DNA of 64,000 nt from the NCBI GenBank assembly GCA_016183065.1, contig JACPFF010000017.1, positions 1 to 64,000 of the forward strand, given 5' to 3'. Position numbers and translations under genes: made by a program. The stretch comes from Deltaproteobacteria bacterium. GTDB taxonomy: Bacteria > UBA10199 > GCA-002796325 > JACPFF01. Below, one piece after another: positions 7,839 through 17,629 of the stretch. The notes below the pieces were generated by a model. The model searched no databases. It worked only from the letters and a program-made list of their open reading frames with translations, and was not told the DNA's origin. Numbering within the stretch: the first letter of the stretch is position 1; every line of letters begins with the position of its first letter.

Positions 7839-9770
7839 TCAAGGTGTTTTTTCGATGTCCGCGAGATGCTGTTCGATGGCCTGGAGTGTCGAGAACGCCA
7901 CACCTTGCCGCAACAAATGGATCAGCATCTTTCCCTGTCGCTGCAACGCCGCTGTATCGTCATGGGCCAATGCTGTGGCAATCGGTGCGGTCACACGCGT
8001 GGCCAACGGAAGCCCGCCGCCATAGACGACATAATATCCGGGTGACGTGGCAAAGTGCGGCGTGGCGTAGATGCGCCCGCCCGCCGTTCCCGGCAGGGCC
8101 GCGACATGGAGGTATTGCGCGGCGAGCGTGGGCCACCGGTTGAGACGTTCGGTCAGGGGGCCATCGTCATACCACCCCATTTCGAAGGCGGCCCGGAGTA
8201 ATGTGAGCATGGTGTCGTACCGGGCGAGCGGTTCATGGACGCCGGCCATCGCCCGGCGCACGTCGGGATCGGCAAACTGCGACAGCGGCGAGAGATAGCG
8301 GTCCATCCAGGCCCGTGACACGACCAACTGGTCGAGTGCCGAGGCGATCCCTTCTCTCCACGGCTTCGGGGTGGCGGCCATCCCCATGGCGCCATTTCCG
8401 TGGCCCTCTTCAGCCGAGAGGAGGATATGTGCGGCATGGGCCAGTTCATGGACGAGTGTCTGGAGATCCGCGAGCGTGAGCGGGGCATCCGGGGCAAAGT
8501 TGGTATGCATCCAGACTGTATTGCCGGCACCAAGTCGCGTCACAAACGCATTGCCATATTTGTCCTCCCGTTTTTTCGTGTCATAATGGATGGCCTGCGC
8601 CAATGGGGCGGCCGCGAAGTCGATGCCAAGGTCGCGATAAAAGGCCTGTGCCGCATGCAGGGCCTCTGTAAAGGTCAGCGTTGGGAGCTCTCCACCGCCC
8701 AATGCCATGCGGATTTTTTTGTTGGCCAGATAGTGGACATCCCATTCATGCACGCGGGCGTCGTGGAGGAGCGTCCGCAGCGTATCAACGAAACCGGCAA
8801 TCGTGCGATCATGCGCCAGATGATATGCCTCGAGAATATCCAAAAACCGCGCGGGCGGAAGGTCATATTGGATGGCGCCCACATACGCGGGATAATTCGC
8901 AAAACCATGTGTCCGTGCCACGGCATTCAGTCGGGGCAGCGCGGGGAAAAGGGCCTGCTGATATGCTGATAACACCGCCCCGGAATATTCGCGCACCAGC
9001 CTCTCGCGCGCGGAGGCCTCTTCCGTGGTGGCCAACAGTCGATAAAATTCCCCGCGGGTGAGAGGCGTGCCGTTCCAGCGAAAGTCTGCCAGTGCCTGTT
9101 GGGCGGTGGCACTCGACTCCGCAATGATGGCCGCGATCTCCGCATGCTCTTCTTCTGCAAAGAGGAGGTGCTGCCGTGCCGATTGGAGCATGCTCTGCAT
9201 CTGCATGAGCAACCCGGGTCGCCTGGCGTTGTAATACTGCCTGAGCCCGTGTGTCGCGACAATCGCCGCGTATCGCCCGCCGAGGTGCCGCAACATTGCG
9301 GCGAGGCGGCGATAGAGGATCGGTTCTACCAGATCGGCCTGCTTACGTGCCTTATGACTGTGCGAAAATCGCGCCCCCTTCAGGATCGAAAAATAGCCGA
9401 GACTGTTGACTGCATGGGCCTGCAGTTGCCAGAGCACATCAAAAAGAGCCGCATCTTTTTCATATTGGACGCGCGGCGCATCCGTTGCGGCACCGCGCAT
9501 CTCCGTGACCATCGGCGCGTGGCCTGGCACGGTGACGGCAATCTCGAGGAGGTCGGCGCGTTCGAGCTCCGATTCTGCAGGTACCGTGGTGCCGTGCGCC
9601 CCGGCGAGCGCAAGGGTGCAGCGGATCATGGCCGTGCCGATATCGAATGTCCGCGTGACAATGAGCGGCGACGGCCCGGAAGAGGAATGGGACTGTGTCA
9701 CGAGTCGTGTGGTGATCGGGATGGTGACAGCATCCCAATCGACCTCGACCAGAGTGTGGCCACGAACCAT
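7839..9770 (-). CDS. M3-like zinc metallopeptidase (oligopeptidase-type)
   Basis: A 643-residue protein without signal peptide. The zinc motif HELAH is at residues 441-445 and a Glu (E473 in WREGIASALDQ) lies 28 residues after the second His, as in the M3/M2 oligopeptidases. The helical N-terminal half and the C-terminal segment (SPGYYVVYGGGL, with Tyr/Gly residues used for substrate binding in these enzymes) agree. It probably degrades short peptides in the cytoplasm. Similarity to oligoendopeptidase F is only general, so the substrate is open. Start at 9770 is the longest ATG frame; no strong ribosome site was seen. It is divergent from smc. Confidence 0.75.
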   Translation of the reverse strand: MVRGHTLVEVDWDAVTIPITTRLVTQSHSSSGPSPLIVTRTFDIGTAMIRCTLALAGAHGTTVPAESELERADLLEIAVTVPGHAPMVTEMRGAATDAPRVQYEKDAALFDVLWQLQAHAVNSLGYFSILKGARFSHSHKARKQADLVEPILYRRLAAMLRHLGGRYAAIVATHGLRQYYNARRPGLLMQMQSMLQSARQHLLFAEEEHAEIAAIIAESSATAQQALADFRWNGTPLTRGEFYRLLATTEEASARERLVREYSGAVLSAYQQALFPALPRLNAVARTHGFANYPAYVGAIQYDLPPARFLDILEAYHLAHDRTIAGFVDTLRTLLHDARVHEWDVHYLANKKIRMALGGGELPTLTFTEALHAAQAFYRDLGIDFAAAPLAQAIHYDTKKREDKYGNAFVTRLGAGNTVWMHTNFAPDAPLTLADLQTLVHELAHAAHILLSAEEGHGNGAMGMAATPKPWREGIASALDQLVVSRAWMDRYLSPLSQFADPDVRRAMAGVHEPLARYDTMLTLLRAAFEMGWYDDGPLTERLNRWPTLAAQYLHVAALPGTAGGRIYATPHFATSPGYYVVYGGGLPLATRVTAPIATALAHDDTAALQRQGKMLIHLLRQGVAFSTLQAIEQHLADIEKTP

Positions 9771-9960
9771 ACGTGACGTGAGTGGCCCCGTGGCATGCGC
9801 ATTTCTCGGCCCATTTCAGAAAATTCGGAGGAGAGCCAATCTGTTGACGCATCGACAATCTCCGAGTGAGAGCACCTACATTACTTCTTTACTCCTTTCA
9901 ATGAGTTATGATACTTTCTGCGCAAAATAAAGCTGCTGCCGTGGGGGGCGATAAAATATT

Positions 9961-12900
9961 ATGCGTCTTAAGTCTTTGGAATTAATTGGGTTTAAGTCCT
10001 TTGTCGATCGGACGGTGATCCACTTTGAACCCGGAGTGACTGGCGTGGTCGGTCCCAATGGGTCTGGAAAATCGAACGTCGTGGATGCCATCCGCTGGGT
10101 CATGGGCGAGCAATCGGCCAAACATTTGCGCGGTGGTGCCATGCAAGACGTCATTTTTGCGGGGAGTCAAAAACGCCCCGCGCTCGGCATGGCGAGTGTC
10201 TTTTTGACGTTCGACAATAGTGACGGACGTGCCCCCGCCGAATATAGCAACTATGCAGAAATCACGGTCGGACGGCGACTCTATCGGTCCGGCGAGAGTG
10301 AATATTACATCAACAAGACGCCGTGTCGGCTGAAAGATGTCATCGATCTCTTTTTGGGGACCGGGACCGGAACCAAGGCCTATTCCATTGTCGAACAGGG
10401 GCAGATCGGGCTGATTGTCTCGGCCAAACCGGAAGATCGCCGCTTGCTGATCGAAGAGGCCGCCGGTATCTCGAAGTTTAAGTATCGCCGCGAGGCCGCC
10501 CAGCGCAAAATGGAGGCCACGCGGGGAAACCTGCTCCGGTTGCGCGACATTACCAGCGAGCTCGACCGCCAGATTCAGTCGCTGCAGCGGCAGGTCAAAA
10601 AGGCGGAGCGGTATCAGCGTCTGACCGAAGAACTCCGCCAATTGGAGCTCTCCGAGGCGTCGCATCAGTGGACGACATGGCGATCCACCGTGACAGAGAT
10701 TGAAACACGCTGTGTAGCCCTGCGGGAAGAAGAAGGGAGCGTGGCAGCGCAGCTGGGGCAATGTGAAACAGCGATCGAGACCGGTCGATTGACGCTGGCG
10801 GAGATCGAGCGCGAATTGTCGGCGACGCAAGAACGGGCCTATGCATTGCAAAATACGATTCATCTGTTGGAGGCGACGATCACCCACAAGACGCAGGAGA
10901 TCGAGGACGTCGAAGCGCGCGGAAAGACTGCGGTGGAAGAGGTGACGCAGCTCGCCGTGCGTCGTGAAGAATGGCTGCATGCCTTGACGACCGCGAATGA
11001 CGAAAAGGTGACCGTCGATCTGGCCACGGCGGTGGCCAGCGAAGAGGCCGAACAACTGGAGCAGGAGGTGGCACAGGTCAATGCCCAGTTGGCGGCGATG
11101 GCGACGACCGCGCAGGATGTGCAGCAGCGCGTCGTGCAGTGCGTGCAGCACATTTCGGTGGCCGAGACGGGCCGACAACATGCCACGCAGCGTGCAGAGG
11201 AATTCGCGGCCGACGTAGCCGATGGCGAGACGCAGGTGACGGCGCTGGAATTGCAACTCACTGAGACGCGCAGATTGGCGGGCGAAGAGGCGACTGCTCT
11301 CGATACGTATCGTCAGCTCTCCATGCGTCTCGATGAAGAACGCGATACCTTGGTGGCGACGCTGCAGCAGCAGGAGGCCGAGCTGGCACGCCTGGAGGGC
11401 GAGCTGGAGGAACAACGATCGGTGTTGGAGCGTGCGGCCTCGCGGCTTCATTCGCTCGAAGAACTCGCGGGGAACTTTGAGGGGTATCACGAAGGCGTCC
11501 GCGCCATTCTGCAGCAGCAGGGCGGCGCGTCCCCGCTCGCGGGTGTCTTGGGCGATGTGGCGCAGATTGTGGAGACTGCTCCGGAGTACGAACGTGCCGT
11601 TGGTGCAATACTGGGCGAGCGAATCCAGGGGATCGTGGTCGAATCGCATCAGAGTGGGGTGGCGGCACTGGCCTTCCTGAAAGAGGCGTCCCGCGGGCGG
11701 GGGACGTTTATCCCGCGCACGTTGCGCACCACCTCGCGGGTCTGGCCTGATATCGCGGATGCCGGAGTGGTGGGACCGCTCACCCATTTTGTCCGTTTTC
11801 ATGACGACGATGCCGCCGTCGGCCAGTATCTCATCGGGGATGTGCTCCTCGTGCGGGACCTGACCACGGCACTCCGGTTGTGGGAAGAGGAGACGCCGCC
11901 GGCGACCTACGTGACGCTCGATGGAGAAATGGTCGATGCCGCGGGCGTCATCACGGGGGGCGGGAGCGCGGATCATGCCGCGGGGATTCTGGCCCGCCGC
12001 CGGGAGCTCGAGGGGCTCCGTCCCGATGTCATCCGCCTGCGGACGGCCGTGGAGGCCACAGAAAACATTCGTCAGCGAGTGGTTGAGCGGGTCCAGCATC
12101 TGCAGGCACAGGTCGGTGCCCTCTCCCAAAGTCGGCACGATACTGAAATCGATCTGGTCAATCGCCAGAAAGATCTCGATCACCGCCAGCGCGAGGTTGA
12201 GCGAATTTCCGCCGAGCAGGCGCAGGCCGCGCATGATCTTGCGGAGCGGCGACGCCTGCAGGCGCAGGCCGTGCGCGAAGGCGAGATGCTCCGCGTGACG
12301 CTGTGCGACGCCATCGCGGCGCGGGAAGCGGCAGAGGCACAATTGGCGCAATGCCGTGCCGGGGAGGCGGCCTGTGTAGTGCGTCGCGATGCCATGCAGG
12401 CGGCCCTGCACGAACGACGGACCATTCTCGCCTCGCACGAAGAACGCGCCCGTGCGGTGGAAAAGGAGATCCAGCGTCTCGTGGAGGTGACCACCGATGC
12501 GGTCTGCACCATGGAACGAAAGCAGCTCGACATTGAAGAGGGAAAGACGGTGGTCGTGGCCGCACGCCGGGAAATTGTGCGGCAACGCGAGGAGCTCGGT
12601 GGTGCGGTGCAGCAGGCGGAAGAAGGGTCCCGGCGACAGCAGGAAATCCAGCAGCGCTATCAGGGGCTCAGCGAAGAGGTGCGCCAGCATGAGGCATCCC
12701 TGCGCCTCGTCCGCAAACGGCATGACGAGGCGACCGCGGCGAAGCATGCCATCGAAATCGAATTGACGCAGCAGCGCGAACGGATCGGTTTTCTGGAACG
12801 GGAGATCTCCGAGAAATATCACGTCTTCCTTGCCGAACAGGCCGCGGATTTTCTCCAGGCATCCTTCGATGCTGAAACCGTCGGCACCCAGGTCGGCGAA

Positions 12901-13554
12901 CTCCGTCAAAAGATCGAACGGCTTGGTGGCGTAAATACCGATGCCATCGGCGAATGGGAAGAGTTGCAGCAGCGGCACACGTTTTTGGTCCAGCAGGGAG
13001 AAGATCTCGAGCAGTCGATCGAGGCCCTGCACCGGGCCATCCAGAAAATCAATCGCATCAGCCGGGAACGGTTCCGGGAAACCTTTGACGAGATCCGCGG
13101 GCGTTTCCAGCTCCTCTTCCCGAAACTCTTTCGTGGCGGGCAAGCCGATCTCGTGTTGACCGATGAAGATCAGGTGCTCGAGTCGGGGATCGAAATTGTC
13201 GCGCAGCCGCCGGGCAAAAAGTTGCAGAGCGTGACGCTCTTGTCGGGTGGTGAGAAGGCGTTGACCGCGGTGGCCCTGATCTTTGCCATGTTTCTCGTCC
13301 GGCCGAGTCCCTTCTGTCTCCTCGATGAGGTGGACGCCCCGCTCGACGATGCCAATATCGATCGCTTTAACGACCTCATCCGTGAGATGACCGGCTATTC
13401 GCAATTCATTTTGATCACCCATAACAAGCGGACCATGGAACTGGCCGACTCGCTCTACGGTGTGACCATGGAGGAGCCGGGCGTTTCGAAACTCGTTTCC
13501 GTGCGACTCAATCAGGAACAGACCGGCCCGGCCTCCGAAACCGTTGCGGCTTAG
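9961..13554 (+). CDS. smc: Chromosome segregation protein SMC
   Basis: A 1197-residue ATPase of the condensin complex. N-terminal Walker A is GPNGSGKSN, and the opening MRLKSLELIGFKSFVDRTVI is typical. Two long coiled coils (residues about 170-500 and 670-1010) flank a hinge (around 520-640; GVLGDVAQIV...AVGAILGERIQGIVV). The C-terminal head has the signature LLSGGEKALTAVALIFA and Walker B FCLLDEVDAPLDD. Dimers with ScpA/ScpB compact the chromosome and help segregate origins; the partners are not in this window. Length is usual. Upstream is a 190-bp divergent region; the start has only a G-rich stretch as possible ribosome site. Confidence 0.97.
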   Translation: MRLKSLELIGFKSFVDRTVIHFEPGVTGVVGPNGSGKSNVVDAIRWVMGEQSAKHLRGGAMQDVIFAGSQKRPALGMASVFLTFDNSDGRAPAEYSNYAEITVGRRLYRSGESEYYINKTPCRLKDVIDLFLGTGTGTKAYSIVEQGQIGLIVSAKPEDRRLLIEEAAGISKFKYRREAAQRKMEATRGNLLRLRDITSELDRQIQSLQRQVKKAERYQRLTEELRQLELSEASHQWTTWRSTVTEIETRCVALREEEGSVAAQLGQCETAIETGRLTLAEIERELSATQERAYALQNTIHLLEATITHKTQEIEDVEARGKTAVEEVTQLAVRREEWLHALTTANDEKVTVDLATAVASEEAEQLEQEVAQVNAQLAAMATTAQDVQQRVVQCVQHISVAETGRQHATQRAEEFAADVADGETQVTALELQLTETRRLAGEEATALDTYRQLSMRLDEERDTLVATLQQQEAELARLEGELEEQRSVLERAASRLHSLEELAGNFEGYHEGVRAILQQQGGASPLAGVLGDVAQIVETAPEYERAVGAILGERIQGIVVESHQSGVAALAFLKEASRGRGTFIPRTLRTTSRVWPDIADAGVVGPLTHFVRFHDDDAAVGQYLIGDVLLVRDLTTALRLWEEETPPATYVTLDGEMVDAAGVITGGGSADHAAGILARRRELEGLRPDVIRLRTAVEATENIRQRVVERVQHLQAQVGALSQSRHDTEIDLVNRQKDLDHRQREVERISAEQAQAAHDLAERRRLQAQAVREGEMLRVTLCDAIAAREAAEAQLAQCRAGEAACVVRRDAMQAALHERRTILASHEERARAVEKEIQRLVEVTTDAVCTMERKQLDIEEGKTVVVAARREIVRQREELGGAVQQAEEGSRRQQEIQQRYQGLSEEVRQHEASLRLVRKRHDEATAAKHAIEIELTQQRERIGFLEREISEKYHVFLAEQAADFLQASFDAETVGTQVGELRQKIERLGGVNTDAIGEWEELQQRHTFLVQQGEDLEQSIEALHRAIQKINRISRERFRETFDEIRGRFQLLFPKLFRGGQADLVLTDEDQVLESGIEIVAQPPGKKLQSVTLLSGGEKALTAVALIFAMFLVRPSPFCLLDEVDAPLDDANIDRFNDLIREMTGYSQFILITHNKRTMELADSLYGVTMEEPGVSKLVSVRLNQEQTGPASETVAA

Positions 13555-13557
13555 CGT

Positions 13558-13794
13558 CTATTGGAGGGGCTCACGTCGCCCCCCCAACGGGCAAAGCCCG
13601 TTGGGTCCCCCCCTCTCGCGCGCGGTGCGCGCTGGGTCCCCGGACTCGGTCGTCGCCACTGCCCCCCCAACGGGCAAAGCCTGGTCAAGGCCCAGCTGTG
13701 CTGGGCCGCGAAGCAAAGTCGAAGACTTTGCGGAGTGTAATGGAGCCCCCCCTCTCGCGCGCGGTGCGCGCTGGGCCGTGGGGCCCCACTATTG
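13558..13794. repeat. GC-rich mosaic palindromic repeat, copy 2 (composite)
   Basis: The element starts four bases after the smc stop codon with CTATTGGAGGGGCTCACGT. It contains CAACGGGC-AAA-GCCCGTTG, CGCGCGCGGTGCGCGC, the module CGGACTCGGTCGTCGCCAC, a second CAACGGGC half, a module with CAAAGTCGAAGACTTTG (13713-13729), and ends GTGGGGCCCCAC. It looks like two or three units fused. The hairpins could also end smc transcription. The module with the CAAAGTC/GACTTTG hairpin is shared almost unchanged with copy 6 at 45436-45690. Confidence 0.85.
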
Positions 13795-13814
13795 CACGCC
13801 TTCTCAGGGGATTC

Positions 13815-13843
13815 TTGTCATGTGCGTCGAGAGCTGTTAGTCT
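13815..13843 (+). promoter_or_regulatory. Predicted leaderless promoter of the nucleotidyltransferase gene
   Basis: TTGTCA (13815-13820) and TAGTCT (13838-13843) are 17 bp apart. The -10 box ends seven bases before ATG 13851, so transcription should start at or next to the start codon. There is no Shine-Dalgarno. The -10 match is weak (TAnnnT only). Confidence 0.45.
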
Positions 13844-13850
13844 TGTCATT

Positions 13851-14183
13851 ATGGCAATGTTGACTCCGCAAGAAGAAAATGCGATCCGCAGTTTTCAGGA
13901 CGCCCTCAAGGGTATTTGTGGTGCGTGGGGTTGGGAAGTCCGTTTATTTGGGTCGCGTGCCCGTGGTCACGGCGGGGAAGACTCTGACCTCGACCTCCTC
14001 GTTCTTCTCGATCATTATGAAGAGGCGACAAAACTGCGCATCTGGGATGCTGCCTATCACGTGTTTTCGACGACCGATATCCTCTTGTCTCCTCTCGTCA
14101 TTGCGCGGGAGCGCTTTGAGCAACTGAAACGGCGTGAGCGATTGGTCGCACAAGATATTGAACGGGAGGGCATTCGGCTATGA
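13851..14183 (+). CDS. MNT-type minimal nucleotidyltransferase (antitoxin-like)
   Basis: A 110-residue protein with GSRARG (residues 34-39) and the acidic pair D46/D48 in SDLDLLVLL, the catalytic core of the MNT branch of the polymerase-beta superfamily. In the studied MntA-HepT pairs such enzymes transfer AMP from ATP to the partner HEPN toxin and neutralise it. The downstream HEPN gene overlaps by four bases (ATGA), which supports a toxin-antitoxin pair. The frame is open further upstream through the repeat element, but ATG 13851 fits the family and the predicted promoter. It lies between smc and a secreted-protein gene. Confidence 0.8.
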   Translation: MAMLTPQEENAIRSFQDALKGICGAWGWEVRLFGSRARGHGGEDSDLDLLVLLDHYEEATKLRIWDAAYHVFSTTDILLSPLVIARERFEQLKRRERLVAQDIEREGIRL

Positions 14184-14596
14184 ATGCAACAAATCGGGAA
14201 GAAAATGCAATACTCGAACAGGCAAAGGGTGATGGTGCCTTTGAAGAGGCCGAAATCCTTTTCCGGCATGGAAAATGCGATGGCGCCGTCTCGAGGGGGT
14301 ATTACGCTGCATTTCACTATGCCTGCGCCTGCTTGCTTACAAAGGGGTTGGAGGCGCGTTCTCATCATGCACTTCAGCGGTTGTTTCACTTGCATTTCGT
14401 GAGGAGCAAGATTTTTCACGAGAAGACAGGTGTCCTGCTGAGTCACGCCCAAAAGGCCCGTGAAGAGGCCGATTATTTTCCGGAGGTGACATTTACCGTC
14501 GAAATTGCCGGGGATCGATTGGAGGAAGTTCGGCAATTCATAGCCACGGCACGGCAGTATCTCTCGCAGGCGAGATTGTCACATCCCGATGGATGA
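14180..14596 (+). CDS. HEPN-domain protein (toxin-like partner of the nucleotidyltransferase)
   Basis: A 138-residue, mostly helical protein with the HEPN signature SRGYYAAFHYACACLLTKGL (residues about 39-58) and a following SHHALQRLFHLHFV. HEPN domains pair with minimal nucleotidyltransferases; several are RNases, others only bind the partner. The typical R-x4-6-H RNase motif is not obvious, so RNase activity is not assured. It overlaps the upstream nucleotidyltransferase by 4 nt. Its 3' end overlaps the convergent beta-helix gene by 59 bp as that gene is sequenced, but not if the frameshift described there is undone. Confidence 0.75.
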   Translation: MNATNREENAILEQAKGDGAFEEAEILFRHGKCDGAVSRGYYAAFHYACACLLTKGLEARSHHALQRLFHLHFVRSKIFHEKTGVLLSHAQKAREEADYFPEVTFTVEIAGDRLEEVRQFIATARQYLSQARLSHPDG

Positions 14597-16436
14597 CCAT
14601 TGACTTACCGGACGATGAGTGAACAGCCGCCGCCTCCCTTTGTTGCCGCCTGTGGTGCGGGTTGTGGCGGGACGGTTGAGGCGGGACGGTTGAGGCGGGC
14701 GGTCCAGGTTCGTACGGCGGACTGACCGTTGGCACGACCTCGCACAGTCCGGTGAGCGGGTTGAAAGTCTCGGCGACATTGCTGCAACAGACGAGACCGG
14801 TGAGGATCGTCTCCACACTGGTGCACCCGTCGGTCGGTGGCGGCGGTGTTGGATCATCATCACCTTCTTCCTCTTCATCGTCGGTCTGGTCTTCGTCGTC
14901 TGCCGGCGGATCGTCGCCCTCGTCGTCTCCTCCCTTCGGCATGACGCATGTCCCAAAGGGGTCTGGGGTGGATCCATCCGTGCACTGACAGACGCTTTTG
15001 GTGATGGTGAAGCCTTCTGCGGTGCTGCCACACTTCGCGAGGGTTTCCGTGAGTGTTACGGGCATTGAGTACGAGGGGAGCTTGCCAGTCTCGCTGGCGC
15101 GCAGGCGGATGGCGGCATTGACCAGCGTTGCACCGTTCTCTTCAGTACCAAACCCACTGGTCGTCACGGTGCAATCGACTGTTCCCCCATTGACTTGGCA
15201 CGTGCTGTTTGTGTTCGAGATCGGCAGAAAGGCCTCATAGTCGGCACTTCCTGTGGGATGCTGGACCACACTGACCTGAACGGACTTGATGGTCGTCACA
15301 CCGAGGATGCGATATGTATCGTCATTTTTGTACGCGTGGACCTCTGTGATGGCAGGGGTTGTGGCAAGTGCCGTGCTTTCGTTCTCAATCGGCTTCGTCC
15401 CTTTCGGTCCCCAGAAGATCAACTTTTCATTCGAGAATGTTGGCATCTCTGCGCCGGCTTCGAGCAAAATTCCACCTTTGGTATTGTCGGCGACTTGAAT
15501 CGTGCCGAGCGTCACATTACTCGCCTCCTTACCAATGACGATGCCATACGTCCCATTCTCACGGTATGAGCCCGCTATCGTGATATTTTTCCCCTTCTTG
15601 ATGTAAATTCCCGCTTGACCCATCTTGGCAACATTCACCGTATCGAGCATGACATTGTCTGCCTCGATGCAGATCCCATGGCCGGGCCATGTTGCCTTGA
15701 GATTGGCTGGCATAACGGTTTCTGCATCAGCCACTGGTGATTTGCAGTTTTGATTGGCCTTATCAAATTGCGGCTGACAGTCTGCTGTAACAGCTTCTCC
15801 TGCTTTTGGTCGGCATTCCTGAGCTATATTCTCATCGATACACGCATAAAATATCTTGAATGCTTCCTTATTCCAATTCTTGTACCAATAGGGATAATCC
15901 CAGATCGGGTTTTTCAGTACGGTTACGCGGATCGCCGTGCCGGTGAATTTGTCCTGTGAAATGGTCACCAGGCAGGCATCTGTCGCCGGAGCTGATTGCT
16001 GCCGATCGACGTAGAAAAAATTGAGGAAATGGGCCCCGTTAAGAATGTATCCTCCTGAATTGATGGTGAGACTCGTTGCAGAGCTTGATGTCAATGCAAT
16101 ACCCGAGGTCAATGGCACGTTGACTGATGTGAATGACCGCTCTTCTTGAGAAGACTTTCCTTCTTCATCGTAGATCGTCTCTGTATAGGTCGTCGTTTCC
16201 GATAATTTGTCAGACAGTGTGAGTGGCATTTGCGCATTCCCGGTACAGGTCGAGAGCGTGCTCAGAAAGTCTTCTTGGGAGAGGTCGAGATTGGAATAAT
16301 CGACACGAGGATAGGAGAAACCGGTTGTATGATTTTGCGAGTATCCAACAACTGTGCATGGCGCCTCTCCCCGCGCGAGTGTCGGAACACTGGCAACCAT
16401 AGGAAAGAGTAATAGGGGTATCAGGCGTTTCAGCAT
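14538..16436 (-). CDS. Secreted parallel beta-helix protein with frameshifted C-terminus
   Basis: A 632-residue protein as read. The ATG at 16436 follows GAGGTG and gives a signal peptide (MLKRLIPLLLFPMVASVPTL). Residues about 260-340 have right-handed beta-helix turns (GIYIKKGKNITIAGSYRENG, VTLGTIQVADNT). Later come a Cys-containing segment, an Asp/Glu-rich linker and a Pro-rich tail. Two adjacent copies of a 14-nt unit (14667-14680, 14681-14694) shift the frame near the end. With a single copy the protein would end KGGGGCSLIVR at a TAA at 14605-14607, clear of the HEPN gene. As read it ends in an unrelated basic tail that overlaps the HEPN gene. No function beyond a surface or secreted beta-helix can be given. 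Confidence 0.75.
   Translation of the reverse strand: MLKRLIPLLLFPMVASVPTLARGEAPCTVVGYSQNHTTGFSYPRVDYSNLDLSQEDFLSTLSTCTGNAQMPLTLSDKLSETTTYTETIYDEEGKSSQEERSFTSVNVPLTSGIALTSSSATSLTINSGGYILNGAHFLNFFYVDRQQSAPATDACLVTISQDKFTGTAIRVTVLKNPIWDYPYWYKNWNKEAFKIFYACIDENIAQECRPKAGEAVTADCQPQFDKANQNCKSPVADAETVMPANLKATWPGHGICIEADNVMLDTVNVAKMGQAGIYIKKGKNITIAGSYRENGTYGIVIGKEASNVTLGTIQVADNTKGGILLEAGAEMPTFSNEKLIFWGPKGTKPIENESTALATTPAITEVHAYKNDDTYRILGVTTIKSVQVSVVQHPTGSADYEAFLPISNTNSTCQVNGGTVDCTVTTSGFGTEENGATLVNAAIRLRASETGKLPSYSMPVTLTETLAKCGSTAEGFTITKSVCQCTDGSTPDPFGTCVMPKGGDDEGDDPPADDEDQTDDEEEEGDDDPTPPPPTDGCTSVETILTGLVCCSNVAETFNPLTGLCEVVPTVSPPYEPGPPASTVPPQPSRHNPHHRRQQREAAAVHSSSGKSMVIHRDVTISPARDTAVPWL
14667..14694. 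repeat. Tandem duplication of a 14-nt unit causing a frameshift
   Basis: The unit GCGGGACGGTTGAG occurs twice without a gap. Fourteen is not a multiple of three, so gain or loss of one copy switches the reading frame of the beta-helix protein between a basic tail and the tail GGGGCSLIVR. It could be slipped-strand variation in the population, a recent mutation, or an assembly error. Confidence 0.9.
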
Positions 16437-16645
16437 AAGCACCTCATGTCGGATAAGCAGCAATCTGTGTGCCAAGCCAGCATGATTAAAATAATCAATG
16501 GGATCATTATGTTATAGGACATATCATGACCTGTTGCTCCGCAGATCGAGGTCTCATGACCCCATGACAGGACCCATCCCTTCCCGCCCTGGCATGGCAA
16601 TGCCACAGTTTACAGACCGTGCGGACTCCCCTACAAGGACGGCCC

Positions 16646-17488
16646 ATGTGGCAGCGGCTCAAAAATCTGCTCCGGCGGCGCGAGGCCGACGCGGCGTTCT
16701 TCGCGGAACTCGAGGCTACGCTTCTGGCCGCCGACGTGGGGCCTGCGCTGACCGAACGCTGGCTGCAGCAGGTGCGGAAATGGAAGCGTGGGGAAGATGT
16801 GGAACGGGAGCTGCGTGAGGCCATGCTCATGCTCTTGCAAAAGGTCGCCCAGCCACCGCAACCCGTCAAGGTGCGACCGCGTGTGGTGATGGTGCTCGGG
16901 GTCAATGGCGCGGGGAAGACGACGACGATTGCCAAGTTGGCATCCCGGGCGATGGCGCAGGGACAACAGCCACTCCTCGTGGCCGCCGATACCTTTCGTG
17001 CCGCAGCCATCGAGCAATTGCAGGTGTGGGGCAATCGGCTCGGTGTCCCGGTCATCGCGCAAAAAATGGGATCTGATGCCGCCGCCGTGGCCTTTGATGG
17101 TGTGAAGGCGGCCACAGCGAGAAGCTGCGACGTGGTTTTTGTCGATACCGCCGGACGGTTGCATACGAAAACGCCACTGATGGATGAACTGGCCAAGGTC
17201 CGGCGCGTGATGGGGAAGGCACTGGAGGGCGCGCCCCACGAACGCTGGTGCGTGCTCGACGCCATGATCGGCCAGAACGCGATCCCGCAGGCCCGCCATT
17301 TTCACGAAACCGTGCAGCTCACGGGACTCATCGTCACCAAGCTCGATGGGACCGCACGTGCCGGCGTCCTCTTCACGCTGGCCGATACGCTGGCCCTTCC
17401 GGTGCACTATCTCGGCCGTGGCGAAACGGCCCACGACCTGGAACTCTTCGACCCGGCATCTTTTATCGACGCGATTCTCAGCCACTAG
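16646..17488 (+). CDS. ftsY: Signal recognition particle receptor FtsY
   Basis: A 280-residue SRP GTPase with a short helical N domain and the G domain: P-loop GVNGAGKTTTIAKLA, ADTFRAAAIEQL, DTAGR, and TKLDGTARAGVL. It docks ribosome-SRP complexes to the inner membrane; the SRP RNA partner is at 21785-21897. The ATG at 16646 (MWQRLKNLLRR) has AAGGA seven bases upstream and is preferred over GTG 16619. The acidic A domain is almost absent, as in many short FtsY. The conserved ATTGQ element, normally DATTGQNA, reads DAMIGQNA here. Confidence 0.93.
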   Translation: MWQRLKNLLRRREADAAFFAELEATLLAADVGPALTERWLQQVRKWKRGEDVERELREAMLMLLQKVAQPPQPVKVRPRVVMVLGVNGAGKTTTIAKLASRAMAQGQQPLLVAADTFRAAAIEQLQVWGNRLGVPVIAQKMGSDAAAVAFDGVKAATARSCDVVFVDTAGRLHTKTPLMDELAKVRRVMGKALEGAPHERWCVLDAMIGQNAIPQARHFHETVQLTGLIVTKLDGTARAGVLFTLADTLALPVHYLGRGETAHDLELFDPASFIDAILSH

Positions 17489-17629
17489 GGCGAGCCGACC
17501 GCGTACGCGACGAGCGATCCCCAGACCATATGGAGATGGCGAGGTCAGGATCCGCCCACCCGTGTACCACTTCCGCACACGCGCCATCATCTTGCAGAAT
17601 GTTTCATTCTTCAGTACACCTCACCGACA

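Noticed and set aside
10000-13422. 1146-residue open frame on the minus strand of smc
   Set aside because: Antisense shadow of a GC-rich gene; its translation has no domain and the smc frame is conclusive.
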